Origin: Micromonospora eburnea
Lineage (GTDB): Bacteria; Actinomycetota; Actinomycetes; Mycobacteriales; Micromonosporaceae
Assembly (NCBI RefSeq): GCF_900090225.1
Contig: NZ_FMHY01000002.1
Span: 2,232,001 to 2,296,000, forward strand
Direction of reading: 5' to 3'
Length of the DNA stretch: 64,000 nt
Shown: in pieces, positions 1 through 8,558 of the stretch
How positions within the stretch are numbered: position 1 is the first letter of the stretch
Layout: every line of letters starts with the position of its first letter
Translations under genes and position numbers: made by a program
Notes under the pieces: generated by a model
Seen by the model: the letters and a program-made list of their open reading frames with translations, nothing else
The model's database searches: none
Told to the model about the DNA's origin: nothing

Positions 1-680
1 AGCAAAGCATGCTTGACGCCGCCGCCATCGCTTAGGGCGACGACGTTCGGCGCGAGGATGTCGAGCAGGCTCTGCAGATCGCCGGTTTCGACCGCCCGCT
101 GGAAAGCCTGGAGCGCGGCTCGGTGCTCGGCAGGGGAGCCGGTGCCGCGGGGCCGGCGCGCAGCGACGTGTGCCCGTGCCCGGCGGGCGATCTGACGTAC
201 CGTAGCCGGAGCCTTGCTCACGGCTTCGGCGATCTCGTCGTAGTCCAGATCGAACACCTCGCGCAGCACGAACACCGCCCGCTCGGTCGGCGTGAGCGTC
301 TCCATCACCAGCAGCATCGCCATCGAGACGCTGTCGGCCAGTTCGACGTCCTCGGCCACATCCGGCGAGGTCAGCAGCGGCTCGGGTAGCCACGGCCCAA
401 CATAGGACTCCTTACGCCGGCCCAGCGTCCGCAGCCGTTTCAGCGCCTGCCTGGTGGTGATCCGGATCAGGAACGCGCGCTGGTCCAGCACCGTGCCCAG
501 GTCGACGCCCACCCACCGCAGCCAGGTCTCCTGTAGCACATCCTCGGCGTCGGCGGCGGAGCCGAGCATCTCGTAGGCGAGGGTGAACAGCAGGTTGCGG
601 TGGGCGACGAACGCTTCGGTGGCCGCGTCCATGCGACTGCCAGGAGCTGTGGCCGTCGGTTGCTCAGTTCGTTCGCTCAT
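1..680 (-). CDS. ECF41-type RNA polymerase sigma factor (SigJ-like), C-terminus beyond window
   Basis: Group ECF41 sigma factor that would direct RNA polymerase to a small set of promoters. The visible 226 residues hold region 2 (FTLAYEMLGSAADAEDVLQE), a linker with the WLPEP motif typical of ECF41, region 4 (TPTERAVFVLREVFDLDYDEIAEA) and the start of the SnoaL-like C-terminal extension with a DGGG motif. In this family the extension acts in place of an anti-sigma factor. The ATG at 678-680 opens the longest convincing frame. The gene is divergent from a carboxymuconolactone-decarboxylase-fold gene and an NAD(P)-binding gene, the usual neighbours and presumed targets of ECF41 factors. The 3' end lies outside the window. 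Confidence 0.9.
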   Translation of the reverse strand, partial: MSERTEQPTATAPGSRMDAATEAFVAHRNLLFTLAYEMLGSAADAEDVLQETWLRWVGVDLGTVLDQRAFLIRITTRQALKRLRTLGRRKESYVGPWLPEPLLTSPDVAEDVELADSVSMAMLLVMETLTPTERAVFVLREVFDLDYDEIAEAVSKAPATVRQIARRARAHVAARRPRGTGSPAEHRAALQAFQRAVETGDLQSLLDILAPNVVALSDGGGVKHAL

Positions 681-857
681 CGCTGGTTCCTGCCTGTTCG
701 TTCGCGACCGTGCCATATCCATGCGATCCCGGTCCCCGCCGCTGCGTGACACCGACCAGCGGTGGGCTGTGTCACATGGGTTTCGGCGTCACAAGGAGCG
801 GGGCGCCGGGATCTCTTGCTCGTAATGACGCAACACCGCGAGTAAGGAAGTCCCAGC

Positions 858-1355
858 ATGCCCACATCCACGACGACCAACCTCCGGTCGCGCATGCCCA
901 ACCCTCTCCCGTTCGTCCCCGAGATGGCGGTGGTCGGCGAAGGCCTGCACAAGGTCATCAAGAACGGCTCGGTTCCGCAGGTCACCATCCACCTGCTGCA
1001 GTTGCGCGCCGGGCAGATGCTCGGCAGCACGTACTTCACCATCCGGGAGACCGGCAACCTCCGCAGGATCGGGGAGTCGGAGGAGCGCATCACTGCCGTG
1101 GCTACCTGGCGGGACGCCACCTACTTCACCGACGCCGAACGGGTCGCGCTGGAGCTGGTGGAGGCCGTCCTGACCCCGAACCCATCCGGGGAGCGAGTCC
1201 CCGACGAGCTGTACGCCAAGGCGTCCGCGCACTACGACAACAAGGCGCTCTGGACGCTCATCATGGCGATCGCCCACATCGGCTTCTTCACCCCCGCCGC
1301 ACTCATCGCCAAGCCGATCCCCGGCATGCCCCCCGGCCAGAACTACAGCGAATAA
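858..1355 (+). CDS. Carboxymuconolactone decarboxylase (AhpD-fold) family protein without redox cysteines
   Basis: A 165-residue all-helical CMD/AhpD-fold protein. It aligns with the usual pattern RxSQxNGCxYC...H...R, but the CxxC pair is replaced: the segment reads LRAGQMLGSTYF, so Ser57 and Phe60 stand where the cysteines should be. Peroxidase-type redox chemistry through that pair is therefore unlikely. The downstream part (GESEERITAVATWRDA, then FTDAERVALELVEAV) is ordinary for the family. An AAGGAAG ribosome site precedes the ATG. It is the first gene of a run with an NAD(P)-binding protein and an MFS pump, opposite an ECF41 sigma gene, so control by that sigma factor is the likely arrangement. 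Substrate unknown. Confidence 0.85.
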   Translation: MPTSTTTNLRSRMPNPLPFVPEMAVVGEGLHKVIKNGSVPQVTIHLLQLRAGQMLGSTYFTIRETGNLRRIGESEERITAVATWRDATYFTDAERVALELVEAVLTPNPSGERVPDELYAKASAHYDNKALWTLIMAIAHIGFFTPAALIAKPIPGMPPGQNYSE

Positions 1356-1370
1356 GAAGGGCACTACAGC

Positions 1371-2129
1371 ATGAGCATCACCAGGTTTGCGGTGGCAGGG
1401 GCAACCGGGCGGCTGGGCCGACACGTCGTCGACGTCCTGACACAGAGGGGACACCAGGTCGTGCCGATGTCCCGGGCCACCGGCGTGGACATCATCACCG
1501 GTGACGGTCTCGCCGAGGCCCTCACCGGGGTCGAGGCCATCATTGACGTCGCCTCGTGGCACTCCTCCGACCAGGAGGCGGCGACGGAGTTCTTCCGCAC
1601 GTCGGCCCGTAATCTGCATGAGGCGGGTCGGAAGGCGGGGGTCGTCCAGATCGCCATGGCGTCCATCATCGGCGTCGACAAGGCCACCGCCGGTTTCGTC
1701 GCCGCCAAGAAGGTGCACGAGGAACTCCTCCTGTCCGGCCCGTTGCCCGTCCGCATCCTGCGGGCCGCGCAGTTCCACGAGTTCGTCGGTCAGCTCCTGG
1801 ACTGGCAGCAGGGCGACGTCGCCTACATCCCGGCCCTGCCCACCCAACTCGTGGCCTGCCGCACCGTGGCCGAGGCACTGGTCGACCTTGCCCTCGAGTC
1901 CGACGCCCCCGCCCCTGGAGAACCGATCCCCGAGATCGCCGGGCCCCGTAAGGAGACCATGTCGGAGGCGGCCCAACTCCTCGGCGCCCGCCGAGGCATC
2001 AAGGTCGTCGGCGTCGACGGCTCCGGCATGCCCGATGCCGAGATCGCCGCCGACGGCGGGTTCCTGCCTAGCCCGCACGCCAAGCTCGCCGGACCCACCT
2101 TCCGGGAATGGCTCGGCACCCAACCCTGA
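1371..2129 (+). CDS. NAD(P)-binding, NmrA/SDR-like oxidoreductase or epimerase
   Basis: A 252-residue atypical short-chain dehydrogenase of the NmrA/NAD(P)H-binding type. The Rossmann glycine motif GATGRLGRHV sits at residues 10-19, and the C-terminus (GPTFREWLGTQP) is typical of this group. There is no clear YxxxK pair, which is usual for NmrA-like proteins that act as quinone or flavin reductases or as redox sensors. An AGAAGGG ribosome site precedes the ATG, 15 bp after the CMD-fold gene, so the two are cotranscribed. The set of ECF41 sigma factor, CMD-fold protein and oxidoreductase/epimerase is a recognised neighbourhood; what the pair does is not established. Confidence 0.82.
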   Translation: MSITRFAVAGATGRLGRHVVDVLTQRGHQVVPMSRATGVDIITGDGLAEALTGVEAIIDVASWHSSDQEAATEFFRTSARNLHEAGRKAGVVQIAMASIIGVDKATAGFVAAKKVHEELLLSGPLPVRILRAAQFHEFVGQLLDWQQGDVAYIPALPTQLVACRTVAEALVDLALESDAPAPGEPIPEIAGPRKETMSEAAQLLGARRGIKVVGVDGSGMPDAEIAADGGFLPSPHAKLAGPTFREWLGTQP

Positions 2130-2238
2130 CCCGGCTGGAGCCGGCCGCGCGGGCGGCCGGCTCACCGGCCTCGGCACCGAACGGCCGCGGAATCGATTTC
2201 GCGGCGCGCGACACCACCAACAAGTGAGGACGAGGGGT

Positions 2239-3729
2239 ATGGCAAACACGAAGGCGCAGGCTCCGGCGGTCACGTCGCGCCGCTGGGCCGCGCTGTTCTT
2301 CATCGGGCTGGGCCAGCTCATGATCATTCTGGACGCGACCGTCGTCAACATCGCGCTGCCGTCGCTCCAGCGCGACCTGGGGATTTCCGACGGCGATCGG
2401 CAGTGGATCCTGACCGGGTACACGCTGGCGTTCGGTAGCCTGCTGTTGCTCGGCGGTCGGATCGCCGACTACACGGGCCGCAAGCGGGCCTTCCTGGTCG
2501 GGCTGCTCGGCTTCACCGCGGCGTCGGCGCTCGGCGGCGCGGCGACCAACTTCGAGATGCTGTTGAGCGCCCGCGTTTTGCAAGGCGCGTTCGGGGCACT
2601 GCTCGGGCCGTCCGCGCTGTCCTTGCTGACGGTGACGTTCACCCAGCCGAGGGACCGTGCCAAGGCCTTCGGGATCTGGGGCGCCATCTCAGCAGCGGGC
2701 GGCGCGGTCGGGCTGCTTGCCGGCGGGGCACTGACCGACTACCTGGACTGGCGCTGGTGCCTCTATGTCAACATCCCGATGGCGCTGATCGCGGCGATCG
2801 GCGGGTACGCGGTGCTCGCCGAGTCGCGGCGCGCGGGCAAGGCCCGCTTCGACATCGCCGGCGTGCTGCTGGTGACCGGCGGGCTGGTCGCGATCGTGTA
2901 CGCCACCAGCCAGGCCGAGTCCGCCGGCTGGGGCTCGGCGAAGGCCACCGGCCTGCTGGCCGCCGGCGCGGTGCTGCTCGCCGCCTTCGCCCTCGTGGAG
3001 AGCCGGGTACGGCAGCCGCTGCTGCCGCTGCGGGTCATCGCCGACCGGACCCGCGCCGGCGCCTACCTGTCCGTCGGCTTGGCCGTCATCGGAATGTTCG
3101 GGGCGTTCCTCTTCATGACCTACTACCTGCAGATCGTCAAGGGATACTCGCCGATCAGGACGGGCGTGGCCTTCCTCCCGATGGTCACGGCGGTCCTGAT
3201 ATCGGCCGGCGGCCTCGCCACCCGGTTGCTGCCCAAGCTCCCGCCGCGGACGCTGATCGTGCCCGGCATGCTCATCAGCTGCTGCGGCATGCTGTGGATG
3301 CTCACCCTCGACACCGGCACCGGCTATGCCGGCGGCGTACTGGTCGCGCAGCTTCTGCTCGGCTTCGGCGCGGGCATGATCATGCCGGTGGCCCTCAACT
3401 ACGCCACCCACGGCATCGACCGAGGCGACTCGGGCGTGGCCTCGGCCAGCTTCAACACCGCGCAGCAGATCGGCAGCTCGATCGGCACAGCGCTGCTCAA
3501 CACCATCGCCACCAGCGCGACCGTGGACTACCTGGCCTCGCACGGCTCGGGCCCGGCCATCGCCAGGCAAGCCATGGTGGAGGGCTTCGGGGCGGCCAGT
3601 GTCTGGGCCGCAGGGATCATCGCGGCTGGCGCGCTGATCATCGCCGTACTGATGAATGCCCCACGTCCCGGGCACCACGACGCCGCCGAGGGCACCGAGA
3701 GCACCGAGCCGCTGCTCGTACCCGCCTGA
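2239..3729 (+). CDS. DHA2-family (EmrB/QacA) MFS drug exporter
   Basis: A 496-residue proton-driven exporter of the major facilitator superfamily, 14-helix DHA2 family. The first helix carries the DHA2 signature IILDATVVNIALPSLQRDL, followed by the loop motif GGRIADYTGRKRAF. The frame is open far upstream, but the ATG at 2239, preceded by GAGGGG, gives a normal family N-terminus just before helix 1. It lies 109 bp downstream of the NAD(P)-binding gene and is probably the third gene of the ECF41-linked set. Likely a broad-specificity efflux pump; substrate not predictable. Confidence 0.9.
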   Translation: MANTKAQAPAVTSRRWAALFFIGLGQLMIILDATVVNIALPSLQRDLGISDGDRQWILTGYTLAFGSLLLLGGRIADYTGRKRAFLVGLLGFTAASALGGAATNFEMLLSARVLQGAFGALLGPSALSLLTVTFTQPRDRAKAFGIWGAISAAGGAVGLLAGGALTDYLDWRWCLYVNIPMALIAAIGGYAVLAESRRAGKARFDIAGVLLVTGGLVAIVYATSQAESAGWGSAKATGLLAAGAVLLAAFALVESRVRQPLLPLRVIADRTRAGAYLSVGLAVIGMFGAFLFMTYYLQIVKGYSPIRTGVAFLPMVTAVLISAGGLATRLLPKLPPRTLIVPGMLISCCGMLWMLTLDTGTGYAGGVLVAQLLLGFGAGMIMPVALNYATHGIDRGDSGVASASFNTAQQIGSSIGTALLNTIATSATVDYLASHGSGPAIARQAMVEGFGAASVWAAGIIAAGALIIAVLMNAPRPGHHDAAEGTESTEPLLVPA

Positions 3730-3792
3730 CGGCCCATCCGCCGAGTGCCGACACCGCACCCACCCGGCATCCGACCACCAAGGAGAGATCCC

Positions 3793-4215
3793 ATGTCAAC
3801 GCCGACCAAGCTGCCCTCATCTGCTCACGCGGAGCGGCCCGTCCGGCCCAGGTTCTTCGGCCTCATGAAGGCGAGTACGGCCTTCCTGTCCGCCGCGCTG
3901 CTGGTGCAGGGGATCACCGCCGGACAGCTGCTGTCCAACGGGGGCAGCCGCCAGTTGCACCATGCCACCGGCCCCATCGTCACGGTCGCGATGGTCCTGC
4001 AGATCATCGCCGCGCTCCTGGCGTGGCGCGCGGGCCACGGATCGGCGCGATACCCGGCCGTCAGCGCGCTCCTTTTCGTGCTGATCAGCGTCCAGTTCGT
4101 GGTCGGTGGGAGCGGCAACACTGCCGTCCACGTCCCACTCGGCGTGGCGCTGTTCGGCGCGAGCGCCATCCTGATGGCACAGGTATGGTCGGCCCGCCCC
4201 ACCCACACCGACTGA
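3793..4215 (+). CDS. Small four-helix integral membrane protein
   Basis: A 140-residue protein with about four hydrophobic segments: residues 29-43, 58-74, 87-103 and 114-131. The short hydrophilic N-terminus ends at RPRFFGLMKAS. A histidine pair in LHHATGPI at the second helix resembles haem- or metal-ligating positions in small cytochrome-like membrane proteins, but no complete motif is seen. AGGAGAG lies 6 bp before the ATG. The gene follows the MFS exporter by 63 bp in the same orientation and is likely its partner in the operon. Function unknown. Confidence 0.75.
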   Translation: MSTPTKLPSSAHAERPVRPRFFGLMKASTAFLSAALLVQGITAGQLLSNGGSRQLHHATGPIVTVAMVLQIIAALLAWRAGHGSARYPAVSALLFVLISVQFVVGGSGNTAVHVPLGVALFGASAILMAQVWSARPTHTD

Positions 4216-4230
4216 ACTGAGAGCCCGACT

Positions 4231-4260
4231 CACCCACCCACCCACCCACCCACCCACCCA
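4231..4260. repeat. (CCCA)n tetranucleotide repeat, G-quadruplex-forming on the minus strand
   Basis: Thirty bases made of seven uninterrupted CCCA units. The minus strand has seven GGG runs separated by single T bases, the classic composition of a very stable parallel G-quadruplex. It sits in the 110-bp gap between the small membrane protein and the esterase, so it could affect transcription entering the esterase, and it is a likely site of slippage and copy-number variation. Confidence 0.9.
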
Positions 4261-4325
4261 GCTACGTCGTCGGCGCCGCGCACGGTAGGACCGTGACGTT
4301 CAATTTTTTGAGTTTCGGGGGTTTC

Positions 4326-5537
4326 ATGCCCGTTGGTTATCTGATCACTGTGGCGTTCGTCGCGCTCGGCACGCTGTTCGCGCTGCGGCCGGTGCCGAGC
4401 TCGCGCCCGCTCGGCCGCCCGAGCTACTACGTCGGCCTGGCCGCCAACGAGCTGCCGTTCGCGGCTTTCTTCTGGATGTTGCTGCTGCCGACGGCGCTGG
4501 CGTTCGCCGAAGGTGACATCCACTCGGCGGGCGGCTGGGCGGTCGTCGCCCTGGCCGCCGTGACCGCGATCGGGCTTGCGGTCATCGCCTATCGCGCGCT
4601 GGGAGAGCGCGACAGGATCGAGCGCGCCATGGCCGACGGGCTCGGCGCCGGGTGGCGCACCACCCTCGACGCCGACCTCGCCGAAGGGCTGCGGCACCGC
4701 CGCCCGTGGGCCCGCATCGTGCTGCGGCCCATCTTCCGACGCCGGAGAGACGTCCGGCGCGTGGCCAACCTCGCCTACGGCGACGCAGGCCGCAGAAACC
4801 TGCTCGACGTCTACCACCACCGTTCACGACCCGAGGGTGCGCCCGTCATGATCCACCTGCACGGAGGCGGATACTCCGGCGGCCGCAAGAACAGCCAATC
4901 GCTGCCGCTGCTCTACCACTTGGCCAGCCGGGGCTGGGTGTGCATCAGCGCCAACTACCGGCTGAGGCCACAAGCCCAGCACCCCGACCACCTGATCGAC
5001 CTCAAGAAGGTGATCGCCTGGGTGCGGGAACACGCCCACGAGTACGGCGCCGATCCGGCGACGCTGTTCGTGGCGGGCAGCTCGGCGGGCGGGCACATGG
5101 CGGCGCTGGCCGCGCTCACCCCAAACGACCCCGCCTTCCAACCGGGCTTCGAGGACGCCGACACCTCCGTTACCGCCGCCATCTACCTCAACGGCTGGTT
5201 CGGCGGCTACTGGGACCAGGGACCAGAGTCCTCGCCGCTGGCCCACATCACCGCGGACGCACCACCGTTCCTGGTGGCACACGGCGACCTGGACCCGCTG
5301 GTGCCGGTGGCCGACGCCCGGCATTTCGCCGACCAGCTCCGCCGTACCTCCACCAACGCCGTCGTCTACGCCGAGCTGCGCGGCGCCAACCACGCCTTTG
5401 ACCTGTACCACTCCGTTCGCTTCGAGGCGGTCGTCGACGCGATCGAGGCCTTCACCGCCTGGGTGAGATCACGGCAAGGGCGGGCCGAACCCGGCGGCTT
5501 GATCGGCAGGACGAAGACGTCTGGTTCGCCTTCGTAG
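4326..5537 (+). CDS. Membrane-anchored alpha/beta-hydrolase (carboxylesterase)
   Basis: A 403-residue serine esterase of the HSL/acetyl-esterase type. An N-terminal region with about three transmembrane helices (up to residue 95) precedes the hydrolase domain. The oxyanion-hole motif is HLHGGGYSGG, the nucleophile elbow is GSSAGGHM, an Asp lies in the HGDLDPLVPVAD segment and a His in GANHAFDL. The ATG at 4326 follows GGGGG; a GTG at 4293 would add 11 residues. The last 15 or so residues look unrelated to the family and run up to mobile-element debris, so the natural 3' end may have been replaced. Confidence 0.85.
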   Translation: MPVGYLITVAFVALGTLFALRPVPSSRPLGRPSYYVGLAANELPFAAFFWMLLLPTALAFAEGDIHSAGGWAVVALAAVTAIGLAVIAYRALGERDRIERAMADGLGAGWRTTLDADLAEGLRHRRPWARIVLRPIFRRRRDVRRVANLAYGDAGRRNLLDVYHHRSRPEGAPVMIHLHGGGYSGGRKNSQSLPLLYHLASRGWVCISANYRLRPQAQHPDHLIDLKKVIAWVREHAHEYGADPATLFVAGSSAGGHMAALAALTPNDPAFQPGFEDADTSVTAAIYLNGWFGGYWDQGPESSPLAHITADAPPFLVAHGDLDPLVPVADARHFADQLRRTSTNAVVYAELRGANHAFDLYHSVRFEAVVDAIEAFTAWVRSRQGRAEPGGLIGRTKTSGSPS

Positions 5538-5584
5538 CCCAGGTCGGCCAGCGGCACACCGAACGCATAGAGTGCTGCTCTGGC

Positions 5585-5737
5585 TCAGTCCTCCAGGTGG
5601 AGTTGCTGGGTGCTGAGCCACCGGGCCAGTGCTGGCCGGTCCACGAGCATGATGCGGCACAGCAGCGCCACCTCCCGCGCCTGAGCGGTCGGGCGGCCGG
5701 TGGTCACCAGCAGCGCGACGTCGGCGCGGCAACTGCC
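5585..5737 (-). pseudogene. C-terminal fragment of an Mrr-like restriction endonuclease
   Basis: About 50 residues on the minus strand, ending at a stop at 5585. They read DVALLVTTGRPTAQAREVA followed by LVDRPALARWL, which matches the last strand and helix of Mrr-type restriction endonuclease domains (pattern VTTxxFTxxAxxxA...LVDxxxLxxWL). The catalytic core is absent: upstream the DNA switches abruptly to a chitinase domain on the opposite strand. This is a breakpoint in rearranged accessory DNA. Confidence 0.6.
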
Positions 5738-5749
5738 CGCCAGGGCGGG

Positions 5750-6397
5750 ACCACGCTGCTGAGCGCGTCGGAGTTCAACACGATGTTCCCCGGGCGGAAC
5801 TCCTCCTATACATACGGGGGGCTGACCGACGCGATGGCCGTGTTGCCCGCCTTCGCCGCCACCGGCGACGAGCGGACCCGCAAGCGGGAGCTGGCCGCCT
5901 TCCTGGCCAACGTCGACCACGAGTCCGGTGGTCTGGCGTACGTCGAGGAGATCGACCGCGCCGCATGGGGCACCTACTGCGACGGCGGCCAACCCTTCGG
6001 CTGCCCCGCCGGGCGCAGCGCCTACCACGGGCGGGGGCCGATCCAGCTCAGCTGGAACACCAACTACAAGGCCGCCGGCGACGCGCTCGGGCTGGACCTG
6101 CTCGGCAACCCCGACCTGGTAAAGACCGACCCGTCGGTGGCGTGGCAAACCGCGCTGTGGTTCTGGATGACCCAGCCGGGCGCGGGCACCACGACCGCGC
6201 ACGCCGCGATCACCGGTGGCGGGGGTTTCGGCGAGACGGTCCGCAGCATCAACGGGGCCCTGGAGTGCGGTGGTGGGAACGCCGCCCAGGTGCGGGCGCG
6301 GGTCGAGGCGTACCGGCGCTTCACCGCCGCCCTGGGTGTCGACGCCGGTGACGAGAGCGCTGACGTGCTGAGCGCCAAGTGGGAGTGGCAGGGATGA
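5750..6397 (+). pseudogene. GH19 chitinase catalytic domain lacking its N-terminus
   Basis: A near-complete family 19 glycoside hydrolase domain of about 215 residues: SEFNTMFPGRN start, catalytic-glutamate segment FLANVDHESGGL, disulfide region YCDGGQPFGCPAG, substrate-cleft motif YHGRGPIQLSWN and the ending INGALECGGG. The signal peptide and any carbohydrate-binding domain are missing. Reading upstream, the frame enters the antisense of an Mrr-nuclease fragment and has no plausible start before the domain. The end overlaps the next gene as ATGA. GH19 genes coupled to DUF4913 genes fit an actinobacterial integrative or conjugative element, where the enzyme might serve in wall opening; that role is inferred. 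Confidence 0.75.
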
Positions 6398-6801
6398 CGT
6401 ACCCGACTGGTCCGGAGGCCGCCGAGACGGCCAAGCCCTTCTTCATCCTTTATCTGGAGGGATCCGAGTACGCGGAGGAGTTGCGCCGGCTCAGCTACTG
6501 GGTGGAGGACCTGCTGCTGCCGGTGTACGGCGCCGAGGTCACCTCCAGCACCCCGTGGTGCCCTCGTTGGCGGGAGCACCCGGAAGCGATCGCCTACCTG
6601 CACGGGCTCTGGCTCGCCTGGCAGGAGCGCACCGGCCCGCGGGCGCAGCCGTCCGACCCGGCCACGTGGCACCAGAGCTACCTCTGGCCGACCATGGACG
6701 CGCTGCGTAGCCCCAACGGCCCCTTCGCCGGTTGCAAGCCCGGGGGCCACCGGCCCAAGGAACGCCCCCGGGTTGAGCGCGACGACGGTCCGGACTGCTG
6801 A
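6394..6801 (+). CDS. DUF4913 family protein (integrative-element associated)
   Basis: A 135-residue DUF4913 protein. The recognisable core is a helix LRRLSYWVEDLLLPVYGAEV, then WCPRWREHPEAIAYLHGLWLAW, then a WPTMDALRSPNGPFAGC ending typical of the family. The biochemical role is unknown; such genes are common in actinomycete conjugative and integrative elements. Its ATG overlaps the stop of the GH19 frame (ATGA), implying translational coupling and a shared origin on a mobile element whose other genes are gone here. Confidence 0.8.
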   Translation: MTYPTGPEAAETAKPFFILYLEGSEYAEELRRLSYWVEDLLLPVYGAEVTSSTPWCPRWREHPEAIAYLHGLWLAWQERTGPRAQPSDPATWHQSYLWPTMDALRSPNGPFAGCKPGGHRPKERPRVERDDGPDC

Positions 6802-6844
6802 GGGCACGCGCGGCGAGGACGAGATCGCGCTGCGGACCACACGG

Positions 6845-7309
6845 CTAGTGGTTCTTTTTAACCTTTGCGCTTTTGCTGGTCGGCTTGGGTGCGGGCGCGG
6901 TGGATGGTTTACCGACGTCGTGGCGGGGTGCGCGGTGTCGGTTGGGGCTGCCGGGTGGACGTCCGGGGCCTGGCCGGGCGGGTTTTGGTGCCTGCGCGGG
7001 ATGGCTGGTCTTCGGCCGGAGGTTCCGAAATCCGCGGCGGACCCGGGCGGGGAAGCGTTCGGGTCGGGTCGGGTCGGTGCGTCGTTCCCAGGGACGATGC
7101 AGGTCGTCGGTGAGGCCGCGGGCCAGCCGTAGTTGGGTGTGTGCGGTGAGGATCAGCCAGGTCCAGGTGTCGGCCGCGTTCGGGTCGCGCAAGCGGGGTC
7201 GGGTCCAGCCGAGGGTCTGTTTGAGCAGCCGGAAGGCACACGAACGGTCCAGAAGGAGCGCTACGCGGTGGGGCCGCTGAGTGTGCCGACATGGGTCGGC
7301 GCGGAACAA
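6845..7309 (-). pseudogene. Transposase C-terminal fragment (NF041680-like)
   Basis: A 154-residue frame whose central part matches the C-terminus of a widespread actinobacterial transposase: FRLLKQTLGWTRPRLRDP, TWTWLILTAHTQLRLARGL, RVRRGFRNLRPKT and the Pro/Arg-rich tail RPGPGRPPGSPNRHRAPRHD. The N-terminal DDE-containing two thirds are missing, and residues before the conserved block look frameshifted. No terminal inverted repeats were recognised. A dead insertion-sequence remnant. Confidence 0.7.
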
Positions 7310-7904
7310 TGCCGTCCTGTAGCGGGAACCGGCCGCGAGCAGCGTCCTATCTCATGGCGGGCCCGGCGCGATGGTTTCGCACGTTCGCCGGCCCACCGGC
7401 CGGTCAACCGGGTGGCGCCTCGGGTTGACCGGCTGGTGCGCGATTACCAGGCTACGACGCCCTGGGCGCTCGGCTGGATGGTGCCGATCTGCAGCGACTT
7501 TCATGGTGATGGCCGAGGCTTCGGCGGGCGGGAACTCCGACAGCTCGGCCGGCGCGGGGCTGCCTCCGGGCAGAGCGACGGATCGGCCATCGCTTCGCTA
7601 AACCCAGCCGTACACGACCTCCAGGTACCTGCGGGTGGTCCGCCTGCTATGGGCGGTGAGTGTGATCAGCCGGGCACGCTGGTCGTGCGGGTCGACCACG
7701 GGATGGCTCGTCGGCGCGGGTGTGTTCCGCCTGTGTTGCGGCACAGCGGCACGCGGTGGGGAATTTGTCGTTGCCCTTTCAAGTACAGCGCGGGTCGCGA
7801 CTGGGGGTGCGGCCGTCGCTGTCCGTGGTGCCTGGTCATTGCGCTGTCTGGTGAGGGTGTTGAGCGCATGGACGCTGAGGTGGAAGGAAGGAGAGTCTGG
7901 TGGG
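7310..7904. other. Degenerate stretch with no intact gene
   Basis: About 600 bp without a convincing gene. On the minus strand near 7610-7730 a segment reads DPHDQRARLITLTAHSRRTTRRYLE, reminiscent of the wing and last helix of a MarR-family regulator, but an in-frame stop follows and no helix-turn-helix precedes it. The rest looks like decayed DNA between the transposase tail and the two-component system. Confidence 0.45.
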
Positions 7905-8558
7905 TCATTTCTTCGGCTGCGTTCCGAGGTAGGCGAGTACTGCGGTGACGCGGCGGTGGCTGCTGTCGTCCGGGGGCAGGTCGAGCTTGGCGAAGATGTT
8001 GCTGATGTGCTTGTGCACGGCGCGTTCGGTGATGTGCAGGCGGGCTGCGATTGTGCCGTTGGTGTGTCCCTCGGCCATGAGGGAGAGGACTTCCCGCTCG
8101 CGTGGGCTCAGTTCGTCCAGCCGGCTGGACGGGCGGTCTGCGACCAGTTGTGAGATGACCAGCGGATCGACGGCGGTGCCGCCGGCGGCGACGCGGCGCA
8201 TCGCGTCGAGAAAGTCGTCGATCCGCGCTACCCGGTCTTTGAGCAGGTAGCCGACGCCGCCTTGACCGCCGGCGAGCAGTTCGGCAGCGTAGGCGCGCTC
8301 CACGTACTGGGAAAGCACGAATACTGGCAGATCGGGGTGGGTCTGGCGTGCGGCGCGTACGGCACGTAGGCCCTCGTCGCCGAAAGTGGGTGGCAGTCGG
8401 ATGTCGACCAGGGCAATGTCCGGCCGGTGCTGGTCGACTGCGGCGAGGAACTCGTCGACCCGGTCGACAGCGGCGGCCACCTCGAATCCGGCGGTGGACA
8501 GCAGTAGCCCGAGTCCTTCCTGTAGCAGCACGTTGTCTTCGGCGATTACGACGCGCAT
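7905..8558 (-). CDS. LuxR/NarL-family response regulator
   Basis: A 217-residue two-component response regulator. Receiver domain: MRVVIAEDN acid pocket, phospho-acceptor Asp in IALVDIRLPP near residue 54, and switch Lys in GYLLKDRV. C-terminal LuxR helix-turn-helix: LSPREREVLSLMAEGHTNGT and ERAVHKHISNIFAKL. The ATG overlaps the end of the upstream histidine kinase by 13 bp, so the pair is translationally coupled. Regulon unknown; the CPBP protease gene upstream on the other strand is a candidate. Confidence 0.93.
   Translation of the reverse strand: MRVVIAEDNVLLQEGLGLLLSTAGFEVAAAVDRVDEFLAAVDQHRPDIALVDIRLPPTFGDEGLRAVRAARQTHPDLPVFVLSQYVERAYAAELLAGGQGGVGYLLKDRVARIDDFLDAMRRVAAGGTAVDPLVISQLVADRPSSRLDELSPREREVLSLMAEGHTNGTIAARLHITERAVHKHISNIFAKLDLPPDDSSHRRVTAVLAYLGTQPKK

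Noticed and set aside
770..790. TGTCACA followed by CGTC upstream of the CMD-fold gene, resembling ECF41 promoter elements
   Set aside because: The two elements are only 10 nt apart, too close for a -35/-10 pair, and no correctly spaced partner was found.
1501..2238. N-terminal extension of the MFS exporter frame
   Set aside because: Ser/Pro/Arg-rich shadow of the NAD(P)-binding gene; the exporter has a good ribosome site and normal N-terminus at 2239.
789..2423. Open frame of 544 codons on the minus strand
   Set aside because: It is the antisense shadow of the CMD-fold and NAD(P)-binding genes, with Arg/Gly/Asp-rich composition and no family resemblance.
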